Origin: PNKC01 sp038323265
GTDB lineage: Bacteria > Chloroflexota > Dehalococcoidia > Tepidiformales > Tepidiformaceae
Assembly: GCA_038323265.1 (NCBI GenBank)
Contig: JBBQGT010000002.1
Coordinates: 1 to 64,000, forward strand
Length of the DNA stretch: 64,000 nt
Direction: 5' to 3'
A program made the translations under genes and the position numbers. The notes under the pieces were generated by a model. The model was not told the DNA's origin and ran no database searches. It worked only from the letters and a program-made list of their open reading frames with translations. Below, piece by piece: positions 26,022 through 34,640 of the stretch (position 1 is the first letter of the stretch; each line of letters starts with the position of its first letter).

Positions 26022-27500
26022 ATGAGCATCCAACGCCCAGGCCCCAGCAGTCCCACGTACCAGTTGTTGATTGTCGGGCTGGGACCAGGCTCGCCGGGCC
26101 TGCTCACCGCGGAAACCCGCGAGGCTTTGCGGACTGCGGGACAGGTCATTCTTCGTACGCGTCACCACCCAACAGTGAGCGCACTTGGCAACGAAGCGGT
26201 GGCATGGCTGAACTGCGACGACCTATACCAGCAGCAACCGGTCTTCGACGCCCTGTACACCGCGATCGCAGCCCGTGTGCTGGAGCGCGCTGTGGCGGCG
26301 CCTACGGTGTACGCCGTACCCGGCCATCCCTTAGTGGCCGAACGGAGCGTGACGGCCATTCTCGAAGCCGCAGAGGCGCGTGGCGTGGAGGTGCGCATCC
26401 TGCCGGCCCTGAGCTTTGCAGACTTGGCAGCCGTGGCCTTGCGGATCGACCTGGGTGCCGTCCAACTTTGCGATGCCCTCGACCTGCGCATCGATTCGCA
26501 GCGGCCAGCGCTCATAAGCCAGGTGTTCACCCGCGATGCGACCACCGCGCTGAAGCTGCGGCTGCTAGACCAGTACCCAGCCGGCCATATCGTCACAGTA
26601 CTCACGGCTCTCGGGACCGCGGACCAAGCGGTGCGGACGGTCTTGCTTTCGGAACTGGATCACCGGCCGTTTGGGTTCCTGGACTGTCTTTACGTCCCAG
26701 CGATCGCACCACTGGACGACGTGCGGCGGTTCGACGGGCTTGCGTACGTCATTCAGCGCCTGCACGCGGAAGACGGCTGCCCGTGGGACCGCGAGCAGAC
26801 CCACGAATCGCTTCGTCCGCACTTACTCGAAGAGAGCTACGAAGCGCTGGAAGCGATCGATTCCAAGGACCCAGGGCGGCTGACCGAAGAGCTTGGAGAT
26901 GTCCTGCTGCAGATCGTCATGCACACAGCGGTCGCCGAACGGCTCGAAGAATTCACTTTTGCGGACGTGGCAGAGCAGATCTCGCGCAAGCTTATCGGCC
27001 GGCACCCGCACGTGTTTGGCGAAGGCACGGCAGCGACCTCGGATGAGGTGTACCAGAACTGGGAAGCACTCAAGCAGGCTGAGAAGCCCCGAACATCGAT
27101 CCTCGAGGGCATCCCCAACACTTTGCCAGCACTCGCAGCCTCACAGACGATCCAGGGCCGCGCCCGGCGCATCGGGTTCGATTGGCCGGAGATCGAAGGG
27201 GCGCTTGACAAGCTCCGGGAAGAGATCGACGAATTCGCACGCGCTGAAGGGGCTGCCGACCGCGAAGACGAGTTCGGCGACATCCTGTTCGTAGTTAGTA
27301 ATATCGGGCAACGGCTGGGCATCGACGCGGAGCAAGCGCTGCGCCTCGCCAACATCAAGTTCCGCGCTCGCTTCGGCATCATGGAACGGCTCGCGAGCGA
27401 ACTTGGGAAGGACCTGAAGTCCATGACCGCAGACGAACGCGAGGCGTTGTGGGAGGCGGCCAAGGCGGAACTTCGCGCGGGCGTTACGCAGGCTAGCTGA
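26022..27500 (+). CDS. mazG: MazG nucleotide pyrophosphohydrolase with N-terminal tetrapyrrole methylase-like domain
   Basis: A 492-residue two-domain protein like Bacillus YabN. Residues about 1-215 form a SAM-dependent tetrapyrrole methylase-like domain (LLIVGLGPGSPGLLT, VYAVPGHPLVAERSV). Residues about 230-490 form two MazG repeats: CPWDREQTHESLRPHLLEESYEALEAI, ELGDVLLQIVMHTAVAE, and EEIDEFARAEG with EDEFGDILFVVSNIGQRL. The Glu-rich helices bind Mg and hydrolyse NTPs to NMP and PPi, for housecleaning of damaged nucleotides. The role of the methylase half is unknown. Probably leaderless. Confidence 0.94.
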   Translation: MSIQRPGPSSPTYQLLIVGLGPGSPGLLTAETREALRTAGQVILRTRHHPTVSALGNEAVAWLNCDDLYQQQPVFDALYTAIAARVLERAVAAPTVYAVPGHPLVAERSVTAILEAAEARGVEVRILPALSFADLAAVALRIDLGAVQLCDALDLRIDSQRPALISQVFTRDATTALKLRLLDQYPAGHIVTVLTALGTADQAVRTVLLSELDHRPFGFLDCLYVPAIAPLDDVRRFDGLAYVIQRLHAEDGCPWDREQTHESLRPHLLEESYEALEAIDSKDPGRLTEELGDVLLQIVMHTAVAERLEEFTFADVAEQISRKLIGRHPHVFGEGTAATSDEVYQNWEALKQAEKPRTSILEGIPNTLPALAASQTIQGRARRIGFDWPEIEGALDKLREEIDEFARAEGAADREDEFGDILFVVSNIGQRLGIDAEQALRLANIKFRARFGIMERLASELGKDLKSMTADEREALWEAAKAELRAGVTQAS

Positions 27501-27534
27501 CGGTTGTTTCGCCTTCCCGGCCCCTGTACCCTTG

Positions 27535-27540
27535 TACTAT
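27535..27540 (+). promoter_or_regulatory. Candidate -10 (TACTAT) of the thioredoxin-like gene
   Basis: TACTAT lies 25 nt before the ATG at 27566, leaving room for a short leader containing the GGAGAG ribosome site. Confidence 0.4.
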
Positions 27541-27565
27541 CCGAAACATAGTAATGGAGAGTCTC

Positions 27566-28204
27566 ATGACGCAAGCCGCCGAATCCGTCATCACGTTGGA
27601 CCGTTTCACCAAGGGAAAAACCTTTCAGCAGTACCTCGACAGCGGGATCCGCAACCGCGAGATTTTCGAGAACAACTACAAGAACCTGACCGTCTCAGAC
27701 TCGCAGAAGGCCGCCCTTACGGCGCTGGCGAGCAAGCCCGACGGTCTGCACCACATGGTCGTCATCGGCGAAGACTGGTGCCCGGACGTTTACCGCGGAA
27801 CCGGCGTGGTGCAGAAGATCGCCGAAGCAGCCGGCGTCGAAATGCGCTTTTTCGAGCGCGACCAGAATAAAGACATGATCGCCGAGTACCTCAAGGGCGG
27901 CGAGTTTGAATCGATTCCGGTGTTCGTCTTCTACGACGCCAAGGGCCACGAGTTAGGGCACTTCATTGAACGGCCAGCGCTCGCCAACGAGCAGATTCAC
28001 CAGACACGCGAAGTGCTTGGCGACACCTCGCCAGAGGGCATTGCGAAGACGCTTGGCCACGAGCCATCGGAAGACGAGCTCAAGGATGCCCGCGCGGCTG
28101 CGCGCGAGCGCTACCTCGAATGGCAGAACGGACCCACGTGGGCCGGTTGGCGAGACGCTACGGTGGATGAAGTGATCGCGCTTTTGCAGACCGCCACTAA
28201 GTAG
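27566..28204 (+). CDS. Thioredoxin-family protein with single Cys
   Basis: A 212-residue protein. A thioredoxin-like core is visible as HHMVVIGEDWCPDVYRGTGVVQKIAEAAG, then IPVFVFYDAKG with the usual cis-Pro position. The active site has only Cys72 (WCPDVY), so a normal dithiol exchange is unlikely; monothiol or binding roles are possible. An added C-terminal helix region (about 140-212) is rich in charged residues. I use ATG 27566 since GGAGAG lies just before it; the in-frame ATG at 27554 overlaps that site. Confidence 0.78.
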   Translation: MTQAAESVITLDRFTKGKTFQQYLDSGIRNREIFENNYKNLTVSDSQKAALTALASKPDGLHHMVVIGEDWCPDVYRGTGVVQKIAEAAGVEMRFFERDQNKDMIAEYLKGGEFESIPVFVFYDAKGHELGHFIERPALANEQIHQTREVLGDTSPEGIAKTLGHEPSEDELKDARAAARERYLEWQNGPTWAGWRDATVDEVIALLQTATK

Positions 28205-28259
28205 GCCGGCGGCCGTGAATCTTGCGGCAGGTGCTTTGTCCCGTTAGATTCGCCCACAG

Positions 28260-28625
28260 ATGCAACGGAGAGTCAGGCCGTCGAAACCCACGTGGGTGGT
28301 CTGGCTACTCTCGATTGTGCTGTTGCTCCTCGTCTTCGGGGTGTTCATCGCGGTCATTCACCGCGTGGTCGGCGACGACGTGCCGGTGGGTGGCGCCGCC
28401 ATGAGCCGCCGGGACACGGTCTATTTCAGCATCCACCTGGCGACGATTCTGGTGGGCTGCCTCCTGGGGTTCGTCCTCGGAAAGTGGCTGAACGGCCTCG
28501 GCGCGGCGTTCGCGCTGCTTTTCCTGGTGGTGTTGGTGGCGTCGCTCACGGCCACGCAGGTTGTCACCTACAAGCTCGCTTGCGGCGGCGGCGAGAACGA
28601 CATTGTGCGCCACTGGACCTGCTAA
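28260..28625 (+). CDS. Small membrane protein, three predicted TM segments
   Basis: A 121-residue protein with hydrophobic spans at about 12-34, 58-77 and 79-100 and a short Cys-containing tail (KLACGGGENDIVRHWTC). No family recognised. TAGATT at 28245-28250 lies 9 nt upstream with no ribosome site, so it may be leaderless. Its end overlaps the end of the convergent HAD gene by 4 nt. Confidence 0.6.
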   Translation: MQRRVRPSKPTWVVWLLSIVLLLLVFGVFIAVIHRVVGDDVPVGGAAMSRRDTVYFSIHLATILVGCLLGFVLGKWLNGLGAAFALLFLVVLVASLTATQVVTYKLACGGGENDIVRHWTC

Positions 28626-29323
28626 CTCGGAAGCAGATCCTGCAGATCCTCCAAGCGCGAAACCACAGCCAGCGGCGCACTTCCCGCGACGTCTTCCTGA
28701 CGGAACTCATGCGTCAAGACTGCTCGCATGCCGGCGGCTCTCGGCCCCAATACGTCTTCACGGACGCGGTCTCCGACGAACAACGTCGTTTCGGCGTCGG
28801 AACCAAGCTCTTTGAGCGCGGTCCGGTATAGCTGCGGGTGAGGCTTACGAATGCCGCGGGCAACCGAGTAGACGACGGCATCGAAAAGAGACAGCAGCCC
28901 GGCCGTTCGGAGGTAGTCATCCAGCATCGCCGGCGCTGTGTTGGTGTTGGAGACAACACCGAGGCGGAGGCCAAGCGACTTCAGCCGTTCGATTCGGGCC
29001 ACGCCGGTGGCGACCATTTCAAACCTGGAAATATCCGCCTGGCCGAATGCCCGACCGAGGGCGGCCAGTTCGGCGGGCGAGCCTTCGAACAGCGGCGCCA
29101 TCAGCGCTTCGAGGCCGGGCTCATCGGTAACTCCCGACTTCGAGTTCGCGGCTACCTGCCTGCCCAGATTGGCTACCAACTGCGCGGCGAGCGGCAGCGC
29201 GTCATGGGCCGGGATGGATCGCGATTCGCCCAACACTGCGGCGAGTAGCGGAGCCATCTCCGGCATCGGATGGAGCCGGATCAGCGTGTCGCCAAGATCG
29301 AAGAGGATTGTGGCGATCTTCAC
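28622..29323 (-). CDS. HAD-family hydrolase
   Basis: A 233-residue HAD phosphatase-like protein with TILFDLGDTLIRLHP (nucleophile Asp), LGVVSNTNTAPAM, RKPHPQLYRTALKELG (Lys) and TLFVGDRVREDVLGPRAAG. I choose GTG 29323 because it overlaps the TGA of the upstream PPOX gene as GTGA and places the motif at residue 8; a longer frame to 29416 would overlap that gene by about 100 nt. Similar to the HAD protein at 18238-18981, including EDVLG..R.G at the end of motif IV. Confidence 0.85.
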   Translation of the reverse strand: MKIATILFDLGDTLIRLHPMPEMAPLLAAVLGESRSIPAHDALPLAAQLVANLGRQVAANSKSGVTDEPGLEALMAPLFEGSPAELAALGRAFGQADISRFEMVATGVARIERLKSLGLRLGVVSNTNTAPAMLDDYLRTAGLLSLFDAVVYSVARGIRKPHPQLYRTALKELGSDAETTLFVGDRVREDVLGPRAAGMRAVLTHEFRQEDVAGSAPLAVVSRLEDLQDLLPS

Positions 29324-29778
29324 GCGGTGGGCGCAGCGATGTTCCATGGGCGGACGCGGCGGGGAGTGATCCGCAGGACCACGCGGTCGTTCGCTGACAT
29401 TCGTTGCTCCATCCACACCGGGAGCTTGTCGCCGAGGTACCGCCGGGCGATGGCGGCCATCAAAGCCCTCTCAGGGTCCTCGACAACCTCAGCGGCCCCT
29501 TCGATCGCGACGCCCCGGTAGGGCATCTCCTTGGTGTCCACGATGAACGAAACGCGGGCATCGGCGCGAGCGTTTTTCGCCTTTGGGCGATCCGCTGGAG
29601 TTGAGATGATCACCTGGCCGTTGTGCAGCCCAAACCATACCGCCGAAGTGACCGGGCCACCGCCACGACCCATTGTGGAGAGCACCCCAGGGACTGTCAT
29701 GGATTGCAGGAAGTCCAGCACTTCGCCGGGCAAGTCAGTCCTCAACATGGCGTCATCAATCGGTCCATCGGCCCGCAT
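29320..29778 (-). CDS. PPOX-class flavin/F420-dependent oxidoreductase family protein
   Basis: A 152-residue split beta-barrel protein of the pyridoxamine 5'-phosphate oxidase superfamily. GVLSTMGRGGGPVTSAVWFGLHNGQVIISTPADRPKAKNARADARVSFIVDTKEMPYRGVAIEGAAEVV matches the F420/flavin-binding PPOX class, with the cofactor phosphate loop RPKAKN. Cofactor identity (F420, FMN or heme) cannot be fixed here. An internal ATG at 29748 is an alternative start. It overlaps the downstream HAD gene by GTGA. Confidence 0.82.
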   Translation of the reverse strand: MRADGPIDDAMLRTDLPGEVLDFLQSMTVPGVLSTMGRGGGPVTSAVWFGLHNGQVIISTPADRPKAKNARADARVSFIVDTKEMPYRGVAIEGAAEVVEDPERALMAAIARRYLGDKLPVWMEQRMSANDRVVLRITPRRVRPWNIAAPTA

Positions 29779-29853
29779 TCTTTGGCGTTTGCGCCAATCA
29801 GGTCAAGGTGGGTAGACCGCGGGGCACTCTTTGGGCAAGATCGCCAGACAACT

Positions 29854-30081
29854 ATGAACACTCCCGTGACCCCGTACGTCCTCGCCGGGCGCATCTTTTC
29901 CATCCTCGGCATGGGCCTCACGGCTGCGTGCGCCATCCTTTTGTTCATCATCCCGGCGTGGTTTTGGGGCGCCGTGATGACTCTCGCCTTTTTTCCCTTT
30001 CTCGGACTGATCTTCTTCGTCGAGCGATATTCTGCTGCACACGGCCTTGTTGGCCCGGAACCGCCAGCCGAAAGTGACTAG
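29854..30081 (+). CDS. Small membrane protein, two TM segments
   Basis: A 75-residue hydrophobic protein with spans at about 9-32 and 36-54 and a short polar tail. No ribosome site or family is evident. It overlaps the following lipoprotein start by 8 nt, which supports it being a real first gene of a pair. Confidence is moderate because it is short. Confidence 0.5.
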   Translation: MNTPVTPYVLAGRIFSILGMGLTAACAILLFIIPAWFWGAVMTLAFFPFLGLIFFVERYSAAHGLVGPEPPAESD

Positions 30082-30706
30082 TGCGCGGCTGGCCGCGCTT
30101 TCCCTTGCCGCGGCGCTGCTCGCGGGCTGCGGGATAGCGGGCAGCGCGGATGAAGCAGGCACCGGTCTCGAAAACCAGGTCTGCCAGCAAGAGGATGTCC
30201 CGGCGGGCTTCCGTCGCCAGACCGCCGGGGACCTTACACCCCACAACCTGGCAGATCTCGGCCCTGGCCCGGACCAACGCCTGCGCCAACTGGCGGCCGC
30301 CGGGCTACGCCGCGGCCACTTTGCGTACTGGAAAGAGAACATCGGCACCCCGCCATTCGATCCGCCGCTCGATATCGTCTGCCAGGTTCTCGAGTTCGAT
30401 TCAGCGCCAGCGGCAGCGGCGTTCGTACAGAGCATGCGGCCCGATCCCGCGGACCTTTCGACGCGGACGCTTACGTGGCTCCCGGAGGGCTCACGCACGG
30501 TTTTCGAGGCGCCGAGCACGCTCGAGCCGCCCGCGCGCGCCTTCGCCATTCGCGCCGAAGACACCCAGACTTCGGTGGATATCAGTGCGCTGGTTGTGCC
30601 TGATGGCCGCTATGTGCGCACCGTCTACCTCGGGGGCAATGGACGCCGAGGCACGATCGTGGACGCCGCGCAGGTGCAACAACGGATGAGTGCGCGTCTC
30701 AAATAA
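30074..30706 (+). CDS. Putative lipoprotein
   Basis: A 210-residue secreted protein with an N-terminal signal (LAALSLAAALLAGCG) and lipobox Cys19, so it is likely lipid-anchored outside the membrane. The mature part has three further Cys and no domain I recognise. I use GTG 30074, inside the end of the upstream gene; TTG 30047 is an alternative that also overlaps. Confidence 0.65.
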   Translation: MTSARLAALSLAAALLAGCGIAGSADEAGTGLENQVCQQEDVPAGFRRQTAGDLTPHNLADLGPGPDQRLRQLAAAGLRRGHFAYWKENIGTPPFDPPLDIVCQVLEFDSAPAAAAFVQSMRPDPADLSTRTLTWLPEGSRTVFEAPSTLEPPARAFAIRAEDTQTSVDISALVVPDGRYVRTVYLGGNGRRGTIVDAAQVQQRMSARLK

Positions 30707-30713
30707 CGCGAGA

Positions 30714-30734
30714 GAGGGCCTTTGGGGCCCCCTC
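30714..30734. terminator. Possible bidirectional terminator hairpin
   Basis: GAGGGCC and GGCCCCCTC around a TTTGG loop form an imperfect GC-rich hairpin between the convergent lipoprotein and cyclophilin genes. There is no long T-run. Confidence 0.35.
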
Positions 30735-30764
30735 ACACATCCTGATATTGGCGGAAGCTGCGCG

Positions 30765-31601
30765 CTATTTCGCCGATTCGGTAATCGTCACCGTTGAAAT
30801 AGTCACCGGTTCGAGCGGCTTGAAGCGCGCGTCGACCTTCACACCGGCGATCTGATCGACCACATCCTGACCGCTCGAGATTTCACCGAACGGGTAGAAC
30901 TTGTCAGCGCTGCTTGTGTAATCGAGGCTGGTGTTGTCCTTCAAATTGATGAAGAACTGGCTACCGAAGGCGGCCGCGCCGGATGTTTTGGCCATTGCCA
31001 GCGTGCCCTTTTTGTTCGAAAGCTGGTTCGGCTCATCCGCCGTGGTGTAGCCCGGGCCGCCGGTGCCATCGCCTTTTGGGTCGCCGCCCTGGATGACGAA
31101 GTTGGCCTGGACGCGGTGGAAGGTGAGGCCGTCGAAGTAGCCTTTCTGGGCCAGGAACACAAAGCTGTTCACGGTGTTCGGGGCCTGGTCGGCGTAGAGC
31201 TTGATCTGAAAGTCGCCCTTGTTTGTCTTCACGGTAGCCGTGTACTGCTTGGTGGCCGCATCGATGACCTGCTCGGCCTTGGTGAACGTTTTGGGGTTGG
31301 CGGTAGGCGAGGCGCTAGCACTCGCGGTAGCCGACGGATCGAGAGTTGGCGCAACTGTCGGAGTGGGGAGCGCGTTCGGGTTGCCTGTGTCGCGGTTTCG
31401 CTGGGTGAAGAAGGCGCCTGCGACCATGATTACGGCGATGCCAATGCCCACGATGGAGAAGGCTTTGAGGTTACCGAGCAGGTTCATGGGGAAGCCGGGC
31501 TTATAGATGTCTTTGGGAGCGGTGCTACCGACCGCGTACGAACGGCGGCGACTTGGCTCCTGACGCAGGTGCTGCTGCGGCCGGCGATTCTTTTTGGGCA
31601 C
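30765..31601 (-). CDS. Membrane-anchored peptidyl-prolyl cis-trans isomerase (cyclophilin type)
   Basis: A 278-residue protein: a basic N-terminus, one TM segment (about 45-66), a Pro/Thr/Ser/Ala linker (about 75-105), then a cyclophilin domain. The domain reads FVFLAQKGYFDGLTFHRVQANFVIQGGDPKGDGTGGPGYTT, GTLAMAKTSGAAAFGSQFFINL and FGEISSGQDVVDQI, with the catalytic Arg in FHRV. It probably helps fold proteins outside the membrane. It starts at GTG with GAGG about 7 nt before. Confidence 0.93.
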   Translation of the reverse strand: MPKKNRRPQQHLRQEPSRRRSYAVGSTAPKDIYKPGFPMNLLGNLKAFSIVGIGIAVIMVAGAFFTQRNRDTGNPNALPTPTVAPTLDPSATASASASPTANPKTFTKAEQVIDAATKQYTATVKTNKGDFQIKLYADQAPNTVNSFVFLAQKGYFDGLTFHRVQANFVIQGGDPKGDGTGGPGYTTADEPNQLSNKKGTLAMAKTSGAAAFGSQFFINLKDNTSLDYTSSADKFYPFGEISSGQDVVDQIAGVKVDARFKPLEPVTISTVTITESAK

Positions 31602-31650
31602 GTTGAAACCTCATCTGGTCGGAAAGGGCGGCCAATTAGCCGATACTCGC

Positions 31651-31679
31651 AGTATACGAAGGGTGTTCATAGCGGCCAA
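31651..31679 (-). promoter_or_regulatory. Promoter of the cyclophilin gene
   Basis: On the minus strand TTGGCC, 17 nt, TATACT. It lies about 50 nt before the GTG start and matches a sigma-70-type promoter well at the -10. Confidence 0.5.
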
Positions 31680-31699
31680 TTCGAGCGGAAAAGAGATGG

Positions 31700-33247
31700 T
31701 TAGCCTTTGCTCCAACGGTATCCCAGCCGGCCAAGTTCCTCGCGCGCCGCATCGCGGTCATCCCAGGGACGCGCCTCTCGGCCGTAGACCATCGATTGTT
31801 CATGGCCCTTGCCGGCAACCACCACCATGTCGCCGGCTCGAGCACGGCTGAACGCTTCGGTGATTGCTTCGCGGCGGTCCTCGACCTCCACGAAATCGCG
31901 ACCGCGGACGCGCCCCGCGGCCTCGGCATGACGTCCGATCTCACGAACGATGGCCGCTGGATCTTCGCTTCGAGGGTCCTCATTGGTGAAGACCGCGAAG
32001 TCCGCGCCTTCAGCTGCGGCACGGCCCACGCCAAATCGGCGGCCGGGGTCGCGCTCGCCCGCAGCACCGACCACGATGATCAGTTGACCCCCGGTCACGT
32101 CACGCAGAACCTCGAGCACCTTGCGCACTGCGTCTCCAGTATGGGCGTAGTCCACGATGACACCGAATGGCTGGCCGCAATCGATGCGCTCCATCCGTCC
32201 CGGCACGCCGGGGGACTGCGAGAGGCCGTGAGCGATCGTCTGGACGTCCATCCCGGCCGCAATGCCAACTCCGACTGCGGCCAGGGCGTTCATCACGTTG
32301 AACATCGCCGGCAGTCCGAACTCAACTTCCGCCATGCCATTCCGCGTCACCAGCCGGAACGCTGTGCCGTCAGGCCGGAGCATGATATTGCGCGCCGTCA
32401 CGTCAACTTCGCGAGCGTCCAGGCCAAAGCGGACGGCCTCGGCGCCGCCAGCGAGGGAAAGTAGCATGTTCGCGGAGGGGTCGTCGGCGTTCGCCACCGC
32501 GACCTTGGGGACGCCCTTATCGAACGAAGTACCGAGGGACTCGAAGAGCAGTCCCTTTGCTTCCCGGTAGGCTTCGAACGTTTTGTGGAAATCAAGGTGG
32601 TCGCCTGTGATGTTGGTGAACGCAGCGATGTCGTACTCCACATGGTCGAGGCGGTGGAGCGCCAACCCGTGGCTGGTGGATTCGACGATCGCGAAATCGC
32701 AACCGGCGTCCACCATGCGCCGCAGCAGGCCCTGTACCTCGGGCGCTTCGGGGGTAGTCATCCGCTCAGCCACGTGACCCGATTCGCCGGGCATGTAGGT
32801 ATCAACGGTACCGAGCCGCCCGACGCGGGCGCCCGAAGCCTCGAGCACTGACGTCACAATGTGCGAAGTGGTTGTCTTCCCGTCTGTGCCAGTGATCCCG
32901 ACGACGACCAGTTCCCGGCCGGGATGGCCGTAGAACCATGCGGCGGCCTGGGCCAGTGCCACTCGTGAGTCGTCGACCGCGATAACTGCCGTTCGACCTG
33001 GGAGATCTTTCCAGGCCGGCGCGTGGTCCTGCTGGGCGATAACTACGGCCGCGCCAGCGTTCGCCACCTGCGGAAGATAGGCGTGGCCATCGACGGTAAA
33101 TCCCGGCACCGCAACGAAAAGGGAGCCGGCCTTCGCCTGGCGCGAATCGTGCTCGACTGCCGAGATCGTGTTCCCCGAATCCCCGCGCACGAGCTCAGAC
33201 CCTGGAAGTTCGGTTAACAGCGAAGCGATTGTGCGGGGTTCAGTCAT
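31700..33247 (-). CDS. murE: UDP-N-acetylmuramyl-tripeptide synthetase (MurE type)
   Basis: A 515-residue Mur ligase that would add the third amino acid to UDP-MurNAc-L-Ala-D-Glu. The N-domain (VEHDSRQAKAGSLFVAVPG), P-loop GITGTDGKTTT, FTNITGDHLDFHKTFEAYREAKGLLF and VDYAHTGDAV segments are all present. At the position that selects the amino acid (DNPR in diaminopimelate enzymes) the sequence is Glu423-Asp-Pro-Arg, so the added residue is uncertain. It is not in a dcw cluster and stands alone. GGAG lies 6 nt before ATG. Confidence 0.9.
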   Translation of the reverse strand: MTEPRTIASLLTELPGSELVRGDSGNTISAVEHDSRQAKAGSLFVAVPGFTVDGHAYLPQVANAGAAVVIAQQDHAPAWKDLPGRTAVIAVDDSRVALAQAAAWFYGHPGRELVVVGITGTDGKTTTSHIVTSVLEASGARVGRLGTVDTYMPGESGHVAERMTTPEAPEVQGLLRRMVDAGCDFAIVESTSHGLALHRLDHVEYDIAAFTNITGDHLDFHKTFEAYREAKGLLFESLGTSFDKGVPKVAVANADDPSANMLLSLAGGAEAVRFGLDAREVDVTARNIMLRPDGTAFRLVTRNGMAEVEFGLPAMFNVMNALAAVGVGIAAGMDVQTIAHGLSQSPGVPGRMERIDCGQPFGVIVDYAHTGDAVRKVLEVLRDVTGGQLIIVVGAAGERDPGRRFGVGRAAAEGADFAVFTNEDPRSEDPAAIVREIGRHAEAAGRVRGRDFVEVEDRREAITEAFSRARAGDMVVVAGKGHEQSMVYGREARPWDDRDAAREELGRLGYRWSKG

Positions 33248-33275
33248 TCATGCTCCAGGATTTCGGTGTCAGGCC

Positions 33276-33281
33276 ATCGTA
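33276..33281 (-). promoter_or_regulatory. Candidate -10 (TACGAT) of murE
   Basis: TACGAT on the minus strand, 28 nt before the murE ATG and upstream of its GGAG ribosome site. Confidence 0.3.
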
Positions 33282-33294
33282 CCCGCGGGCTGGC

Positions 33295-33597
33295 TCACCC
33301 AACAGCGGAAGCGTCCGCCAATAACCCCAACGCCTTCGGAAGCTCCACTGCCAACGATGTGCGCGGGTAGACGTGCAAGAACGCAGGGTGGGTTCCCGAT
33401 TCTCTTAAGACGAATAGGACCGCCCGCACCGGATCCAATCCGTCTAGCAGGTCTGCGGATTCCATGGTCGCCACGTCGCAGATCGTGGTGGTCTTCGCCG
33501 CTGCCGCCACCTTGGTGACCGTGTGCCCCATCGCGCCGGCAATCGCGGTAGCCGCCGAGATGAACAACGGATCGCCGGAGAGGATGGCGATCTCCAT
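33295..33597 (-). CDS. Hypothetical 100-residue protein
   Basis: A 100-residue alpha/beta protein (MEIAILSGDPLFISAATAIAGAMGH, then AVLFVLRESGTHPAFLHVYPRTSLAVELPKAL). No family recognised; the alternating pattern hints at a small receiver-like or Rossmann-like fold but lacks the usual Asp/Lys set. Its ATG is 3 nt after the Nudix gene stop, so it is the last gene of that operon. Confidence 0.6.
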   Translation of the reverse strand: MEIAILSGDPLFISAATAIAGAMGHTVTKVAAAAKTTTICDVATMESADLLDGLDPVRAVLFVLRESGTHPAFLHVYPRTSLAVELPKALGLLADASAVG

Positions 33598-33600
33598 CGT

Positions 33601-34200
33601 CTAGCCTCGCGGGCGGACGGCTGAACCGCCCATGCCGGGGACGGCGGCGCAGACATCAAGGAAGTTGGTGAGCATTCGCGCCGTCGCGCCCCAGATCAGG
33701 TCATCGCCCCATTGGTAGGACGAAAACACGTACTCCCTGCCGTTGATGAGCCTGCGGTCCGGTACGAGAGTGGATGGGTCAAGCAGGTGCGCCAGAGGCA
33801 CCTCCAACAGGTAGGCGACTTCTTCATCACTGAAGCGCCATTCGTATGGATAGCGACTCAACCAGCCTACGAACGGCGTCACGCGAAAGTTTGAGACGGT
33901 GACCATATCGTCCAACTGCCCCAGCACTTCGATGTCTCCCGGCACCACGCCGATCTCCTCGTGTGTTTCGCGCAGCGCTGTGGCCAATGCATCCAGGTCC
34001 TCGGGGTCCGCGCCGCCGCCCGGGAAACTGATCTGACCCTTGTGGTCTTTCACGCTTTCGGTGCGCTTCTGAAAGACGACGTTCGGCCCATCCGGATGAG
34101 CGTGGAGGAGCAGTAAGACGCCCGCCTCGAACACTCCGGGGGCAACCTCGATTGTCTGCGCGCTGTAGACATCCAGCGCCTGCCTGAGGGCGTCTTTCAT
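33601..34200 (-). CDS. CoA pyrophosphatase-type Nudix hydrolase
   Basis: A 199-residue Nudix protein. The region VVFQKRTESVKDHKGQISFPGGGADPEDLDALATALRETHEEIGV contains both the CoA-Nudix signature (QKR...HKGQISFPGG) and the Nudix box end REtxEEIG. These enzymes cleave CoA or acyl-CoA to 4'-phosphopantetheine and 3',5'-ADP. Its ATG overlaps the upstream stop (ATGA). The APH-fold kinase two genes upstream suggests an acyl-CoA-related operon. Confidence 0.88.
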   Translation of the reverse strand: MKDALRQALDVYSAQTIEVAPGVFEAGVLLLLHAHPDGPNVVFQKRTESVKDHKGQISFPGGGADPEDLDALATALRETHEEIGVVPGDIEVLGQLDDMVTVSNFRVTPFVGWLSRYPYEWRFSDEEVAYLLEVPLAHLLDPSTLVPDRRLINGREYVFSSYQWGDDLIWGATARMLTNFLDVCAAVPGMGGSAVRPRG

Positions 34201-34640
34201 CGCACGGCGACCAGATGGCGCCGACGCGTGGACTCGCGAAGCTCGTCCCAGATTAGGCGGTTGAGCAGTTCTGGCTCGTGGCCTTCGACGCCATCCACAG
34301 CGGCGTGGACATCCGCGAGCAAGCGGCGCAAGTCGTCGTTCTCCGCTTGCAGCGCTGTGACGCGCAGGTCTGTTGCAGGGATGCGGTCAACCACCTCGTT
34401 GATGCGGGCGTGAAGAAGTTCGTCGGTGATAAGTGTCCTGGCGCGCTCCAGGAGGCCGCTCACAGCAACGTTTTCCTCCACGAGACGTGAGGCTGCCCGG
34501 TCCCATTCCTGGGCGAGGACCATCGAAAGCGCGGCCGAAAGCCCGCTGGTTTGCTGCCCGAACGCCGAGCCGACTTCGGAGGTCAGCATCCCCAGGGCGC
34601 CAGCCATCGCGTACAACACTCTCTGCGGCTCGGGTTTCAT
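34197..34640 (-). CDS. Helical partner protein of APH-fold kinase, unknown function
   Basis: A 147-residue mainly helical protein, with a likely coiled coil at about 95-120 (LRVTALQAENDDLRRLLADVHAAVDGV) and a C-terminal ELLNRLIWDELRES. No family recognised with certainty. It overlaps the kinase gene upstream and the Nudix gene downstream, each by ATGA, so the three are made together. The second kinase in this window (51214-52239) is also followed by a small helical protein, which suggests a shared partner role. Confidence 0.7.
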   Translation of the reverse strand: MKPEPQRVLYAMAGALGMLTSEVGSAFGQQTSGLSAALSMVLAQEWDRAASRLVEENVAVSGLLERARTLITDELLHARINEVVDRIPATDLRVTALQAENDDLRRLLADVHAAVDGVEGHEPELLNRLIWDELRESTRRRHLVAVR

